In this document: piece after piece, positions 1 to 6,546 of the stretch | Position numbering within the stretch: position 1 is the stretch's first letter | How the letters are laid out: each line of letters opens with the position of its first letter | IMG/VR virus record: IMGVR_UViG_3300042298_002521 | Coordinates: 1-46,025 of that record | DNA from: a virus | DNA length: 46,025 nt | Strand: one strand, 5' to 3' | Notes under the pieces: model-generated | What the model saw: only the letters and a program-made list of their open reading frames with translations | What the model was told of the DNA's origin: nothing | Database searches by the model: none | Translations under genes and position numbers: made by a program

Positions 1-23
1 CTCGCTTTGCCTTGTTATATATA

Positions 24-50
24 GGGGGGGTGGGGGTATAGGGTCGCGGG
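24..50 (+). other. G-quadruplex-type G-rich tract
   Basis: Four runs of guanines (7, 5, 3 and 3) are separated by loops of 1, 4 and 4 nt, which fits the usual G-quadruplex pattern. It lies at the very edge of the window, upstream of the first promoter, with no gene on it. Its role is unknown, and an assembly or contig-end artefact is possible. Confidence 0.4.
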
Positions 51-130
51 AAGATACGCCGGTACTGATACCCTTTTGCTCTCTTTATTCTCTCTATCTG
101 TCTTATTATGGTAGGGGGAAGTGGTGAATA

Positions 131-160
131 TTGTTAATTGTAAACTATTCCCTATATTTG
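131..160 (+). promoter_or_regulatory. Bacteroidota-type promoter
   Basis: TTG at 131-133, a 19-nt spacer, then TATATTTG at 153-160. This matches the Bacteroidota consensus TTG-N17-23-TAnnTTTG. The start codon of the next gene is only 5 nt after the -7 element, so the transcript would be leaderless or nearly so. Confidence 0.65.
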
Positions 161-164
161 CGGT

Positions 165-326
165 ATGAAAGAACAAATAATGTCCGTTACCAGCTACGCT
201 AAAATGCTGGGGCTTACCAGACAAGCTATCGTAAAAAGAATTAAAAAAAATCAACCCCTTCCGGGCGTCAAGCATCTTTACAAGACGGGGGAGAAGACCT
301 GCCATTATATTCTGATTATGGAGTAA
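165..326 (+). CDS. Small helix-turn-helix DNA-binding protein
   Basis: A 53-residue basic protein, the first gene after a strong promoter. Residues about 7-28 (SVTSYAKMLGLTRQAIVKRI) read as a helix-turn-helix of the excisionase/MerR-like kind: a short helix, a turn around Gly-Leu-Thr, and a recognition helix rich in Arg, Gln and Lys. The rest is a short basic wing-like tail. Proteins of this size are usually phage repressors, excisionase-like factors or anti-repressors; which one cannot be told. Its stop codon lies inside a second TAnnTTTG element that precedes the next gene. It is transcribed toward the leftward replication block and separated from it by a terminator. The start at 165 is the ATG closest to the promoter; ATG 180 is an alternative. 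Confidence 0.7.
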   Translation: MKEQIMSVTSYAKMLGLTRQAIVKRIKKNQPLPGVKHLYKTGEKTCHYILIME

Positions 327-331
327 CTTTG
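324..331 (+). promoter_or_regulatory. -7 element (TAACTTTG) overlapping a stop codon
   Basis: TAACTTTG fits TAnnTTTG and sits 5 nt before the lipoprotein start codon; its TAA is also the stop codon of the upstream gene. No TTG is present at the right distance upstream, so it may be weak. Confidence 0.4.
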
Positions 332-336
332 CAGGT

Positions 337-477
337 ATGAAAAAGATTGTCATTGTCGCCCTTATCGCAGCTTCCCTAACATCCTGCGTAACCATCCAGA
401 AGCAATACGTTGACGGAAAGGTAATCAAAGACAGCACCAAAGTCTTTGTAGGATTGGAGTTTCGTAAAGGCAAGTAG
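337..477 (+). CDS. Small lipoprotein
   Basis: A 46-residue protein with a clear lipoprotein signal peptide: Met-Lys-Lys, a hydrophobic stretch at residues 4-13, and a lipobox Leu-Thr-Ser-Cys with the lipid-carrying Cys at residue 17. The mature part would be only about 30 residues, charged and soluble. The product should be exported and anchored in a membrane of the infected cell. Small phage lipoproteins are often superinfection-exclusion or lysis-related factors, but nothing here decides this. It follows an HTH gene with its own -7 element and is followed by a strong terminator, so the two form a separate rightward unit. Confidence 0.7.
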   Translation: MKKIVIVALIAASLTSCVTIQKQYVDGKVIKDSTKVFVGLEFRKGK

Positions 478-533
478 TTGCCGTTTTAATTATTATTCAT
501 CGGGTTGGTCCTTGGTTTCGTAAGACGGCAAAA

Positions 534-563
534 GGGCAGGAGAATATCCTGCCCTAAATTTTT
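534..563. terminator. Bidirectional intrinsic terminator
   Basis: A perfect 8-bp stem (GGGCAGGA 534-541, TCCTGCCC 547-554) with a 5-nt loop. On the + strand it is followed by TAAATTTTT; on the - strand by TTTTGCC. It lies between converging transcripts (rightward 165-477 and leftward 7123-554) and can stop both. Confidence 0.8.
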
Positions 564-736
564 GGTTTTGCCCGCGAGCTAAGCCCGGGCGCTATCTGAA
601 GATACATTCTCTCAAATTTCTTACCCACCATCTTTTTCCAGCCATCAATAATTCTGCTACGGTGGTTGGCGGACTCGTACTGAGCAAACTTGAGTAATGC
701 GCCGTCAAAGTCAAATAAGTATACTGATCCTATCAT
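554..736 (-). CDS. Hypothetical protein, 60 aa
   Basis: Last gene of the leftward block; its stop codon lies in the arm of the shared terminator. The 60-residue product is basic (several Arg and Lys in the second half), with an N-terminal hydrophobic start containing Leu-Phe-Asp-Phe-Asp-Gly. No family is recognised. It begins 2 nt after the stop of the ssDNA-binding-like gene, so it is probably co-transcribed with it. Confidence 0.55.
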   Translation of the reverse strand: MIGSVYLFDFDGALLKFAQYESANHRSRIIDGWKKMVGKKFERMYLQIAPGLSSRAKPKI

Positions 737-738
737 AA

Positions 739-1296
739 TTAAAAGGGTAAATCTGTTTCTTCTTTGCTTACATCTTTTACAGGCTGCGCCACTTCTTCCC
801 CGACAGCATTGCCCAGCCAGTTTTTCCAGTACTCTAATTGTTTCGCATTGTAGTACTTGGTTTCACCCTTAAAGGTTACTTTTTCTAGCTGGGGAAGATC
901 TCCCGGATTATCTTTTGTGTGAGCGTGCTTTAAGTATTTGCCGTTCTGGGAAACAAAACAGGTTGCGGTCGTCTTTCCGTTTTCTTTAGAGTATGCGGGC
1001 TTGATAAACACTTCCCCTTTTGGGTTGCCGCTCTTAAGCGCATTACAAAAGTTTCTGAAATAGCCGCTATCTATTCGCATTTGCAAAATAAAGTTCTGGT
1101 CAACGTGGCTAATGTAGATGTTTGCCTTTTCGTATGGCTTTCCATCGTACTCGTCCTTTACAAATTCCACTTTGTCAATTCTTCCCCCTACACCATCGTA
1201 AGTTTCTACTTCACCTTGTTTGTTTTTGTGAACAAGCTTACCCTCTTTGATATTGAGGTAAATGTAGCTTCCTCCACCTTTTACTAATCCTGACAT
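739..1296 (-). CDS. Probable single-stranded DNA-binding protein
   Basis: A 185-residue protein, three genes downstream of the primase-helicase in the same leftward operon. The body is rich in alternating polar/hydrophobic stretches with Tyr, Phe and Lys, as expected of a beta-barrel (OB-fold) protein. The last residues (KEETDLPF) form an acidic tip ending in Leu-Pro-Phe, like the Asp-Leu/Ile-Pro-Phe tip of bacterial SSB or the acidic Phe-ending tail of phage T7 gp2.5, used to contact replication partners. Inference: coats ssDNA at the phage fork. The assignment rests on the tail and context, not on a recognised full-length match. Confidence 0.6.
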   Translation of the reverse strand: MSGLVKGGGSYIYLNIKEGKLVHKNKQGEVETYDGVGGRIDKVEFVKDEYDGKPYEKANIYISHVDQNFILQMRIDSGYFRNFCNALKSGNPKGEVFIKPAYSKENGKTTATCFVSQNGKYLKHAHTKDNPGDLPQLEKVTFKGETKYYNAKQLEYWKNWLGNAVGEEVAQPVKDVSKEETDLPF

Positions 1297-1307
1297 AAAA
1301 TTACTGG

Positions 1308-1523
1308 TTATCGAGAGCCAGTATCGTTTGAGTATGTGTTGTTATAATATTCTCCTGAGTCGGTTATGATTATTGATAAGTCCCCTACTGCGTGACCGTC
1401 ATCCCAAGCGTCTAAGATAGCCTGCTTTTCTTTTTCTAAAAATTCTTTTTCTACCTGCTTAGGTAGACCTATTTGATAACGCTCTTCTATCCACTCAAGA
1501 GCCTGAGTTAGTGGTGTCTTCAT
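1308..1523 (-). CDS. Small conserved phage protein, 71 aa
   Basis: A short acidic helical protein. The order of motifs (an early Trp-Ile-Glu-Glu, a central Glu-Lys-Gln-Ala-Ile-Leu-Asp-Ala-Trp, and a C-terminal Gly-Glu-Tyr-Tyr-Asn-Asn-Thr-Tyr) resembles small proteins common in flavobacterial and other Bacteroidota phages, usually encoded among replication genes. Function unknown. Its start overlaps the 3' end of the upstream 77-aa gene by 29 nt, so translation may be coupled. Confidence 0.65.
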   Translation of the reverse strand: MKTPLTQALEWIEERYQIGLPKQVEKEFLEKEKQAILDAWDDGHAVGDLSIIITDSGEYYNNTYSNDTGSR

Positions 1524-1728
1524 CTTTTTTTAATTTTAATCGGTTAATAAGTTCTTCTATGTGAGGGAAGTTCTCGCAGAGGTAGGTCATCTCCGCACTT
1601 ATCTTAAACACTCTTCTTGCTTGCTCTTCCGCGACTTCCCCCTCAACACCAGTAATTAGATTTCTGTATTTATTTTCACCTAAGTATCGGTAGTATGTAT
1701 TATTTTGTACGTTTCTTACTATTGCCAT
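1495..1728 (-). CDS. Small conserved phage protein, 77 aa
   Basis: Begins Met-Ala-Ile-Val-Arg-Asn, followed by a Tyr-rich strand and a Gly-Glu-Asn-Lys-Tyr-Arg-Asn turn, then a helical C-terminus. This layout is common in small proteins of Bacteroidota phages near the primase, but no function is known to me. It starts 2 nt after the primase-helicase stop codon and overlaps the next gene, so it belongs to the same leftward transcript. Confidence 0.65.
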   Translation of the reverse strand: MAIVRNVQNNTYYRYLGENKYRNLITGVEGEVAEEQARRVFKISAEMTYLCENFPHIEELINRLKLKKDEDTTNSGS

Positions 1729-1730
1729 TA

Positions 1731-3641
1731 TTAAAAAGATATTTCACTTCCAGATTCATCTCTATACGGAAGCCATTGATTAGATATTTCAGCCTGTGTT
1801 ATATTATCTGGGTTGTGGGAAGACTTGGACCTCTCTGCTTCATATTTATCACAAAAAACTTTTCTTGTAATCGGGTCAATAAACCTTTTAGTTTTCCAAT
1901 CTAAATATAAATCGAAGTGGCCAAGTTGACCTCCAGTTCTTTTTCTTTTAACCTTCTGTATATATATCTCAACCTCACAACTGTTTTTATCTTCGTGAAA
2001 TCTGGGTCGATAGTAAGATATTATTTGGTCAACCTTATTACCCCACATTGCTCCGCCAGCTAAATCATACATATCAGCAACAGGAAGAGACTTGTCTTCT
2101 CGATAGCTCGGGCTTTTAGGGTGAGCAATAATATTGTAACAAATGCCATTAAGAAGCGCAAATCTTTTTATATCCTTTAATATACTCGACAAATACTGGT
2201 CTTCTCTTTGATAAGATTTCTGCATTGAGTCTAATTGATTAAATGGATCAATCATAACACCATCTAATCCCTTTTTCAAAATCAAATAACGAAACTTATC
2301 GTGTACAGACTCAATATCGTGTTCGTTTTCTGGATAGACAAAGAAAATGTGATTACCAATAAACTTACAAGCCTCCGTATATTCTTCTTCAGTTAAATTA
2401 GAGGTCCACTTGCCAGTATACATTTCAACTAAGTCGTCATAAAAATCATTTGCAGGATAATTCTCTGGACTAAATATCGCCCACTTCCAGCCATCCCATA
2501 TACTCTTTGTAAGCATTAATTGTAGCATAAAGGTTGACTTACCCGCATTTGCATATCCAGTACATAAATTTATATCCCCTTTTTTCCATCTAAAAAAGTT
2601 GTCCATTTCGCCAAAATTGGTTGGCGGAGCGACCTGAACACCCTTCTTAAAGTTTTCCAACATCGAAGAAAATATGTCTTCAACATAAAAAATCCCGTCA
2701 ACTGGAATTTCCTGCGAACTCAATACAAGCGATTTAAGGGCCTCTTTTCCAAAGTGGCACAATACCTCATTAAAGTCTTTTGGTGCGAAATTTGGGCCGT
2801 TTCCGTGCGTCTGGTGCGATTGTAGGATTTCCCATCTGACAGTTCGGCACTTTTCCACGCCAAGTCGGCGGATTAGCTCGTCCCGAAGCGCCTGACCCGG
2901 CAGGTCGTTGTCGGTCGCAATTACAAATTCTTCAATAGTGCTTAAATAGTCCGAACTGTTGTCGAGGTACTCAAGTCGGTTGTTTCCAGAAACCGCTCCG
3001 TTCGGAACCGAGATTACCGCAAATCGACCGAGTTCGTGTTCGACGATTTCCCCGTCCTCGTTGCAAACCGCATCGTAGTCCTGACCAAATCCAGCTTCGT
3101 ATGCCGAAAGCGCATCGATTTCACCTTCGACGATGATGGCACACCTGCGGCCCTCAAGCGATTGCATTCCGAAAAAAATCAATTCAGCATCCTTGATGAG
3201 CTTGAAATTTTTCTTTCCGTCCCGGTATTTCGCATTGACAATTTCGTTGTTTCGGATGTAGGGGAAGACGATGCAGCGTTCCTTCTGCTGTGTCTGAGGC
3301 ATCCACTCTTCCTTGCCGTGAATGAAAAACTTTTTAAGCGTTGTTTCGCTAATTCCCCGACCATCAAAATATTTTTTTACCCTGTCATTCAGCTCGATGC
3401 TCTTGAGCATATCCTGACTTGGTCTTTCAAATTTTTTCAATGTGCTCTTGGGAACAAACGATCTTACGTTTCCCATCCAACCGCAGTTGTGGCAGTTGTA
3501 GTCGCCCTGCGAAATGTTCACCGACAAGCAAGGGTCTGTTTTTTTCTTCCGACCCGCTGAGCATTGCGGGCAGGTTGTTTTTTCTTGTCCGCTGCGTTTG
3601 CGAAGTCTGATGCCGAGTTTTGTGAGTTGGTCAAAATACAT
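1731..3641 (-). CDS. TOPRIM primase-helicase (T7 gp4/Twinkle type)
   Basis: A 636-residue replication enzyme. N-terminal zinc ribbon: Cys24, Cys27, Cys50, Cys53 (the last followed by Gly-Trp). A TOPRIM domain at about 165-260 has the Val-Glu-Gly-Glu-Ile-Asp motif (171-176) and Asp-Asn-Asp (244-246), the metal-binding primase residues. A RecA/DnaB-type helicase domain follows, with Walker A GYANAGKST (362-370) and a Walker B-like strand ending in Asp465 (VMIDPFN). It should make RNA primers and unwind DNA at the phage replication fork. Length and order fit the fused primase-helicase family. No DNA polymerase is seen, so the phage must carry it outside the window or use the host's. Confidence 0.92.
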   Translation of the reverse strand: MYFDQLTKLGIRLRKRSGQEKTTCPQCSAGRKKKTDPCLSVNISQGDYNCHNCGWMGNVRSFVPKSTLKKFERPSQDMLKSIELNDRVKKYFDGRGISETTLKKFFIHGKEEWMPQTQQKERCIVFPYIRNNEIVNAKYRDGKKNFKLIKDAELIFFGMQSLEGRRCAIIVEGEIDALSAYEAGFGQDYDAVCNEDGEIVEHELGRFAVISVPNGAVSGNNRLEYLDNSSDYLSTIEEFVIATDNDLPGQALRDELIRRLGVEKCRTVRWEILQSHQTHGNGPNFAPKDFNEVLCHFGKEALKSLVLSSQEIPVDGIFYVEDIFSSMLENFKKGVQVAPPTNFGEMDNFFRWKKGDINLCTGYANAGKSTFMLQLMLTKSIWDGWKWAIFSPENYPANDFYDDLVEMYTGKWTSNLTEEEYTEACKFIGNHIFFVYPENEHDIESVHDKFRYLILKKGLDGVMIDPFNQLDSMQKSYQREDQYLSSILKDIKRFALLNGICYNIIAHPKSPSYREDKSLPVADMYDLAGGAMWGNKVDQIISYYRPRFHEDKNSCEVEIYIQKVKRKRTGGQLGHFDLYLDWKTKRFIDPITRKVFCDKYEAERSKSSHNPDNITQAEISNQWLPYRDESGSEISF

Positions 3642-3652
3642 TCAAAAATTTT

Positions 3653-4240
3653 TTAATAAATCTCTCCCTCAATAATTTCGTAATAGTGTAATTTGTTTTC
3701 AGCTAAAAGTTTTTTCTGCTCTACGCCGAGCTCCTGAAAAACTGTGCCGTCGGATGTGAAGTATGCTCGACCTAATTCCAAATCCAAAAAAACGGCACTT
3801 TTCTTTTTTTTATTTTTCTTTTCTTTTTCTTTATTTTCCTTTTCTTTCCTTTCCTTTGCATAAGGGGTGCCATAGCCACCCTTATCGCCACCCCATCTTA
3901 AATCAGCCCCTTTTTTGCCACTTTCGGATAGTTTTTGCCTGTGTAATTTATGAGATAAAAGCCTGTTACTGAAGAAGTAACCATCACTTTCGTAAAGTAG
4001 TTTTAATTCAACACATTTATTTATAATATCGTTTAATTTATTTTTAGCCACCCCAAAGCCAAGCGATAGCCCCCCTAATAGTGATGCTTTAATTCCACAG
4101 TTCTCGTTTTCTGCCATAGTTTCGACAATCATCCAAAAAATACCATATCCTTCTGGCCCAAATTCAGCCCTTAGTTCAAGTATTTTTTCGTCATTTCTGG
4201 CATTATAATCGTGACTAAAGTAAAATGTTTCCTTAGGCAT
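3653..4240 (-). CDS. Replication-initiation-like protein (DUF4373, Lin1244/Lin1753-like)
   Basis: 195 residues. The N-terminal 100 residues (FYFSHDYNARNDEKI, then Leu-Arg-Ala-Glu-Phe-Gly-Pro-Glu-Gly-Tyr-Gly-Ile-Phe-Trp) are typical of the DUF4373 / Lin1244-Lin1753-like N-terminal domain, a winged-helix domain found in phage replication proteins related to DnaD. A very Lys/Glu-rich linker (about 128-148) follows, encoded by A-rich homopolymer-like runs. It lies just upstream of the primase-helicase with an 11-nt gap, where an initiator or helicase loader would be expected. A TAnnTTTG element 6 nt before the start suggests its own promoter. Confidence 0.75.
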   Translation of the reverse strand: MPKETFYFSHDYNARNDEKILELRAEFGPEGYGIFWMIVETMAENENCGIKASLLGGLSLGFGVAKNKLNDIINKCVELKLLYESDGYFFSNRLLSHKLHRQKLSESGKKGADLRWGGDKGGYGTPYAKERKEKENKEKEKKNKKKKSAVFLDLELGRAYFTSDGTVFQELGVEQKKLLAENKLHYYEIIEGEIY

Positions 4241-4246
4241 AAATCA

Positions 4247-4254
4247 CAAATTTA
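4247..4254 (-). promoter_or_regulatory. -7 element (TAAATTTG) for the replication genes
   Basis: On the - strand TAAATTTG ends 6 nt before the start codon at 4240. No TTG is present at 17-23 nt upstream. If used, the transcript would have almost no leader. It would give the replication genes separate control from the sugar-nucleotide operon upstream. Confidence 0.4.
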
Positions 4255-4274
4255 TAATGTTGTAAATTAAGGTT

Positions 4275-4338
4275 GGCTTGCCCATAACGGTTGCTAAGTC
4301 AATTCCGATGAAGGGATGGACCCGCTACGGGACAAGCC
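4275..4338 (-). other. Long imperfect inverted repeat / structured RNA candidate
   Basis: Arms 4275-4290 and 4322-4338 form a 16-bp stem with a single bulged base around a 31-nt loop. Two positions are G-U pairs when the - strand RNA is folded but A-C mismatches in + strand RNA, so the structure favours leftward transcripts. It sits between the kinase-like gene and the replication genes, upstream of their -7 element. No U-run follows, so it is not a classic terminator. A regulatory or processing hairpin, a replication-origin structure or a mobile-element remnant are all possible. Confidence 0.55.
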
Positions 4339-4432
4339 AGTATTTTTGAAAATATGTTTTATTAATTTCATCAAAATTGAACTTAGCGGCACGAATATAC
4401 ATCACATCTTCCCAAACTTCCAAAAAAAATTT

Positions 4433-5182
4433 TTAGATCACCGAAACACCCCTTTCTGATACCACTTCTGAAGCCTCCTGATTAGCCTTTTGTATAGCAT
4501 ATCTTATATCCTTCTTTTCCATATAATAGAAGGCTAATGCAGCTAAGAATGTGTCTCCTGCTCCTGATACATCGCTTGTTATTTTCTTTATGCCGGGGAA
4601 GTCTTGATTGTCATAGCGCGCACCATTTCCACCTCGAGTAATGATAACTTTTTCCTTATATAGCATTGCTATTGGTTTGTTAAGCTCGTATTCCGTTTCA
4701 TTAAGCTTGATAAAATCATAGTAATCAAGTATGCCACTATTGAGATCCTTTTTTGAGTCAAGAAAAGCGATGCAATCATCTTTTTTCTCTTGGCAAATTT
4801 TACACAAATCCGACTTTGATAAAAACCCCTTATCGTAATCAGAAACTAATATGCAGTCTGCACTTTTAATAAGCTTCAGGAGGTAGCTTGTAAATTCTAT
4901 TGGCTGAGCTGTATCGTTTTCGTCAATACGAATTAAATAATGATTTGATTTTTCTTCCACATATCTTGTCTTCTTAATGTCGCTGCTAGAGAAGTGGCCC
5001 ACAATAGATGCCTTTTTCTCAATAAGAGAAAACAAGTTGTTGTATACGTTTTGCGCCATACCTCCATTTTCAACCGTTTTTAGCGGCTTAAATATTGGCA
5101 CAGGGGCTTCTGGGCTGAGCCTTGTAACTTCCCCGTACACAAAAACATCCTTACATTTTTCTCCAATGACCAAGAAGTTCAT
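4433..5182 (-). CDS. HldE N-terminal-like heptose-phosphate kinase (PfkB family)
   Basis: 249 residues of the PfkB/ribokinase family, closest in motifs to the kinase half of HldE (RfaE domain I): Arg-Leu-Ser-Pro-Glu-Ala-Pro-Val-Pro at 21-29, Gly-Gly at 40-41, Val-Ser-Asp-Tyr-Asp-Lys-Gly at 113-119, and the Gly-Ala-Gly-Asp anion hole/catalytic Asp at 207-210. HldE-N phosphorylates D-glycero-D-manno-heptose 7-phosphate at C1. It is shorter than the roughly 320-residue E. coli domain, with shortened middle loops but all key motifs. It ends the overlapping sugar operon (ATGA with the HAD gene). A related sugar substrate is possible. Confidence 0.8.
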   Translation of the reverse strand: MNFLVIGEKCKDVFVYGEVTRLSPEAPVPIFKPLKTVENGGMAQNVYNNLFSLIEKKASIVGHFSSSDIKKTRYVEEKSNHYLIRIDENDTAQPIEFTSYLLKLIKSADCILVSDYDKGFLSKSDLCKICQEKKDDCIAFLDSKKDLNSGILDYYDFIKLNETEYELNKPIAMLYKEKVIITRGGNGARYDNQDFPGIKKITSDVSGAGDTFLAALAFYYMEKKDIRYAIQKANQEASEVVSERGVSVI

Positions 5183-5469
5183 AGCTCTTCTATTCTTTTA
5201 GTTTTGTCACAAATTAGTAGGTCATAAGCAAGCTTATGGTTCATTATTACCCCGTGATATTTACACCCCCAGTCATTCAACTGTTCTACGGTTAATTCCG
5301 TATAATCTATGCCACTACTTCTTCCTCTAGCTGTGTAGTAGATTATTGTGTTACCCTCTTCATAGAGCTTGTTTATTTTTTCTATGTTATCGGGAAGTGG
5401 CGACGCTTTGTCATATTTTCTCTCAGCGCTCTCGCAAATTGTTCCGTCGATGTCTACCAGTATTTTCAT
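5179..5469 (-). CDS. HAD-family sugar-phosphate phosphatase
   Basis: 96 residues. The N-terminal Asp-Ile-Asp-Gly-Thr (6-10) is HAD motif I with the nucleophile and acid/base Asp; motif II is Tyr-Tyr-Thr-Ala-Arg-Gly; a Lys and the Asp-Leu-Leu-Ile-Cys-Asp stretch near the end supply motifs III/IV. The Leu-Asn-Asp-Trp-Gly-Cys-Lys-Tyr-His segment is typical of small HAD phosphatases from capsule and LPS loci. Between a heptose-type kinase and nucleotidyltransferase it could take the GmhB role (removing the C7 phosphate), though GmhB itself is a longer, different HAD branch. It shares an ATGA overlap with the kinase gene. Confidence 0.78.
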   Translation of the reverse strand: MKILVDIDGTICESAERKYDKASPLPDNIEKINKLYEEGNTIIYYTARGRSSGIDYTELTVEQLNDWGCKYHGVIMNHKLAYDLLICDKTKRIEEL

Positions 5470-5620
5470 TGTTTAGTGTTTTTAATAGCGTATCAGCAAT
5501 CTCTACCGCCTCTTTGCAAACGTCTTCTATTGTCTCAGCGTTACTCGAAGCAATTAGCATAGATAAAACCTCAATAGCAATATGCTCCCTAATGGTTATA
5601 TCTTTTAGTTTCCTTTCCAT
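5423..5620 (-). CDS. Small phage protein, 65 aa
   Basis: A helical protein beginning with charged residues and Ile-Arg-Glu-His-Ile-Ala-Ile-Glu. This resembles very small proteins with an Arg-Asp/Glu-X-Ile-Ala-Ile-Glu start found in many phages of Gram-negative bacteria, of unknown function. It overlaps the cupin gene by 16 nt and the HAD gene by 47 nt; the basic C-terminal tail is encoded inside the HAD overlap. Its place inside a tightly overlapping operon makes it likely real. Confidence 0.55.
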   Translation of the reverse strand: MERKLKDITIREHIAIEVLSMLIASSNAETIEDVCKEAVEIADTLLKTLNNENTGRHRRNNLRER

Positions 5621-5970
5621 ACTCGGTAGCTGTCTGAGTCAAAGTGTTGGGTTGATATCTCAAAGATTTCGCCGTCCTGAAGAGCCTTTAGTTGGTGAGG
5701 CATACCGATAGGTATTGTTACAACGTCTTGCTCGTAAAGTATCTTCGTGTGCTTTTCACCCTTTTCGGTGTCAATCCAAGAAAATTCAAACTCACCTTTG
5801 TTGACGTACCAAGTCTCTTGCTTAATAATATGATAGTGCATACTAAATTGGCACCCGCTATTGAAGACAAGTATTTTGCCGCAATAAAGTTCGTTATTAA
5901 CTATAACCGTCTCTCCACCCCAACCTTTGGGAACGTGGCAGCACTCGGTACAGATTGGCTGTTTATCCAT
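5605..5970 (-). CDS. Cupin-fold sugar isomerase/epimerase-like protein
   Basis: 121 residues with a single-domain cupin pattern: Gly-Trp-Gly-Gly-Glu near the start, the metal site Met-His-Tyr-His followed by Glu (HYHIIKQETW), then Pro-Ile-Gly-Met-Pro-His-Gln, and a C-terminal Glu-Ile-Ser-Thr-Gln-His-Phe-Asp. It resembles the C-terminal half of type II mannose-6-phosphate isomerases and small cupins of polysaccharide loci. In this operon an isomerase for the sugar phosphate is plausible; no GmhA (sedoheptulose-7-phosphate isomerase) is present, so it may replace it or the host may supply that step. It overlaps both neighbours. Confidence 0.72.
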   Translation of the reverse strand: MDKQPICTECCHVPKGWGGETVIVNNELYCGKILVFNSGCQFSMHYHIIKQETWYVNKGEFEFSWIDTEKGEKHTKILYEQDVVTIPIGMPHQLKALQDGEIFEISTQHFDSDSYRVWKGN

Positions 5971-6364
5971 TTTTAATCTTGTTAATTATTTCGGTCGTTG
6001 AATGAAGTGACTTTGGGAAAAAGACAATCCGCTTGACGCTTTCAGCCCCAATAATAGTGCGGTCCTTATATTCATCGCCTATCACCATAAAGTCGGGCTT
6101 AAGCTTTTTCATCGTTAATCGTAAGTCCCAGTCTGTCTCAAAGATGTAAACTTTTTTAATAAAAGAAAAGCAGGTTAGCATATCAGCCCGAAACCCTTCA
6201 TCAAAGATAGGTCGGCTTGGGCCTTTAGACTTGCTTACTCTTAGGTCTGAGTCGATGCCAACGTGGAGTTGACCAAGTGTGGCGGCATAACGCAGTAGCT
6301 CAAAGTGTCCGGGGTGGATAATGTCAAAGCATCCGTTAACCCAGACAATTTTTTTGCGAGTCAT
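5963..6364 (-). CDS. HldE C-terminal-like sugar-phosphate nucleotidyltransferase
   Basis: 133 residues matching the second half of HldE (RfaE domain II): Asn-Gly-Cys-Phe-Asp at 10-14, the catalytic His-Pro-Gly-His at 17-20, Ser-Arg-Pro-Ile after a Lys-Gly, and Ser-Thr-Thr-Glu-Ile-Ile at 122-127, near the C-terminus. The HldE-C reaction attaches AMP from ATP to heptose 1-phosphate to give ADP-heptose. The related TagD/glycerol-3-phosphate cytidylyltransferases share the HxGH signature, so the nucleotide and sugar are not proven. It starts by ATGA overlap with the upstream ribbon-helix-helix-like gene and overlaps the cupin gene by 8 nt. Confidence 0.82.
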   Translation of the reverse strand: MTRKKIVWVNGCFDIIHPGHFELLRYAATLGQLHVGIDSDLRVSKSKGPSRPIFDEGFRADMLTCFSFIKKVYIFETDWDLRLTMKKLKPDFMVIGDEYKDRTIIGAESVKRIVFFPKSLHSTTEIINKIKNG

Positions 6365-6534
6365 ATATTTGCCTCTTTAACAAGTTTAGGCAAAATTTCC
6401 TCTCTTACAGCGTTGGTAACAGAACCGTATTTTTCAACGATTTTCTGTTTTTCTTCTTTCTTTAAGTAAACGGAAACGAGAATTAATTTTTCGTCTCCAA
6501 GTGGCTTTCGCCCTCTTTTTTTTGGATTTTCCAT
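6361..6534 (-). CDS. Ribbon-helix-helix-like small protein
   Basis: 57 residues: a basic start with Arg-Gly-Arg-Lys-Pro-Leu-Gly, then Leu-Ile-Leu-Val-Ser-Val-Tyr-Leu (a beta ribbon), then Lys-Lys-Glu-Glu-Lys-Gln-Lys-Ile-Val-Glu-Lys-Tyr-Gly-Ser-Val-Thr-Asn-Ala-Val-Arg (two helices). This matches the shape of ribbon-helix-helix/CopG-type DNA-binding proteins. It opens the sugar-nucleotide operon and its stop overlaps the next start (ATGA), so it may regulate the operon. The residue pattern is the only evidence. Confidence 0.62.
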   Translation of the reverse strand: MENPKKRGRKPLGDEKLILVSVYLKKEEKQKIVEKYGSVTNAVREEILPKLVKEANI

Positions 6535-6546
6535 AATGGGTAGTAT

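Noticed and set aside
15-473. A 152-codon open frame on the - strand
   Set aside because: It is antisense to two small + genes that have promoter elements, an HTH and a lipobox. Its translation lacks domain-like features, and the strong terminator at 534-563 fits the + genes.
3036-3560. A 174-codon + strand open frame
   Set aside because: Antisense to the zinc-ribbon and TOPRIM part of the primase-helicase; a shadow frame.
3780-3870. Possible frameshift in the A-rich Lys/Glu linker of the DUF4373 gene
   Set aside because: The frame continues through to a sensible C-terminus with a normal stop just ahead of the primase gene, so no slippage needs to be assumed.
4261-4345. Integron attC-like site at the long hairpin
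   Set aside because: The stem is suggestive, but the outer 7-bp core sites (GTTRRRY and RYYYAAC) are not in the right places and there is no integrase or cassette gene.
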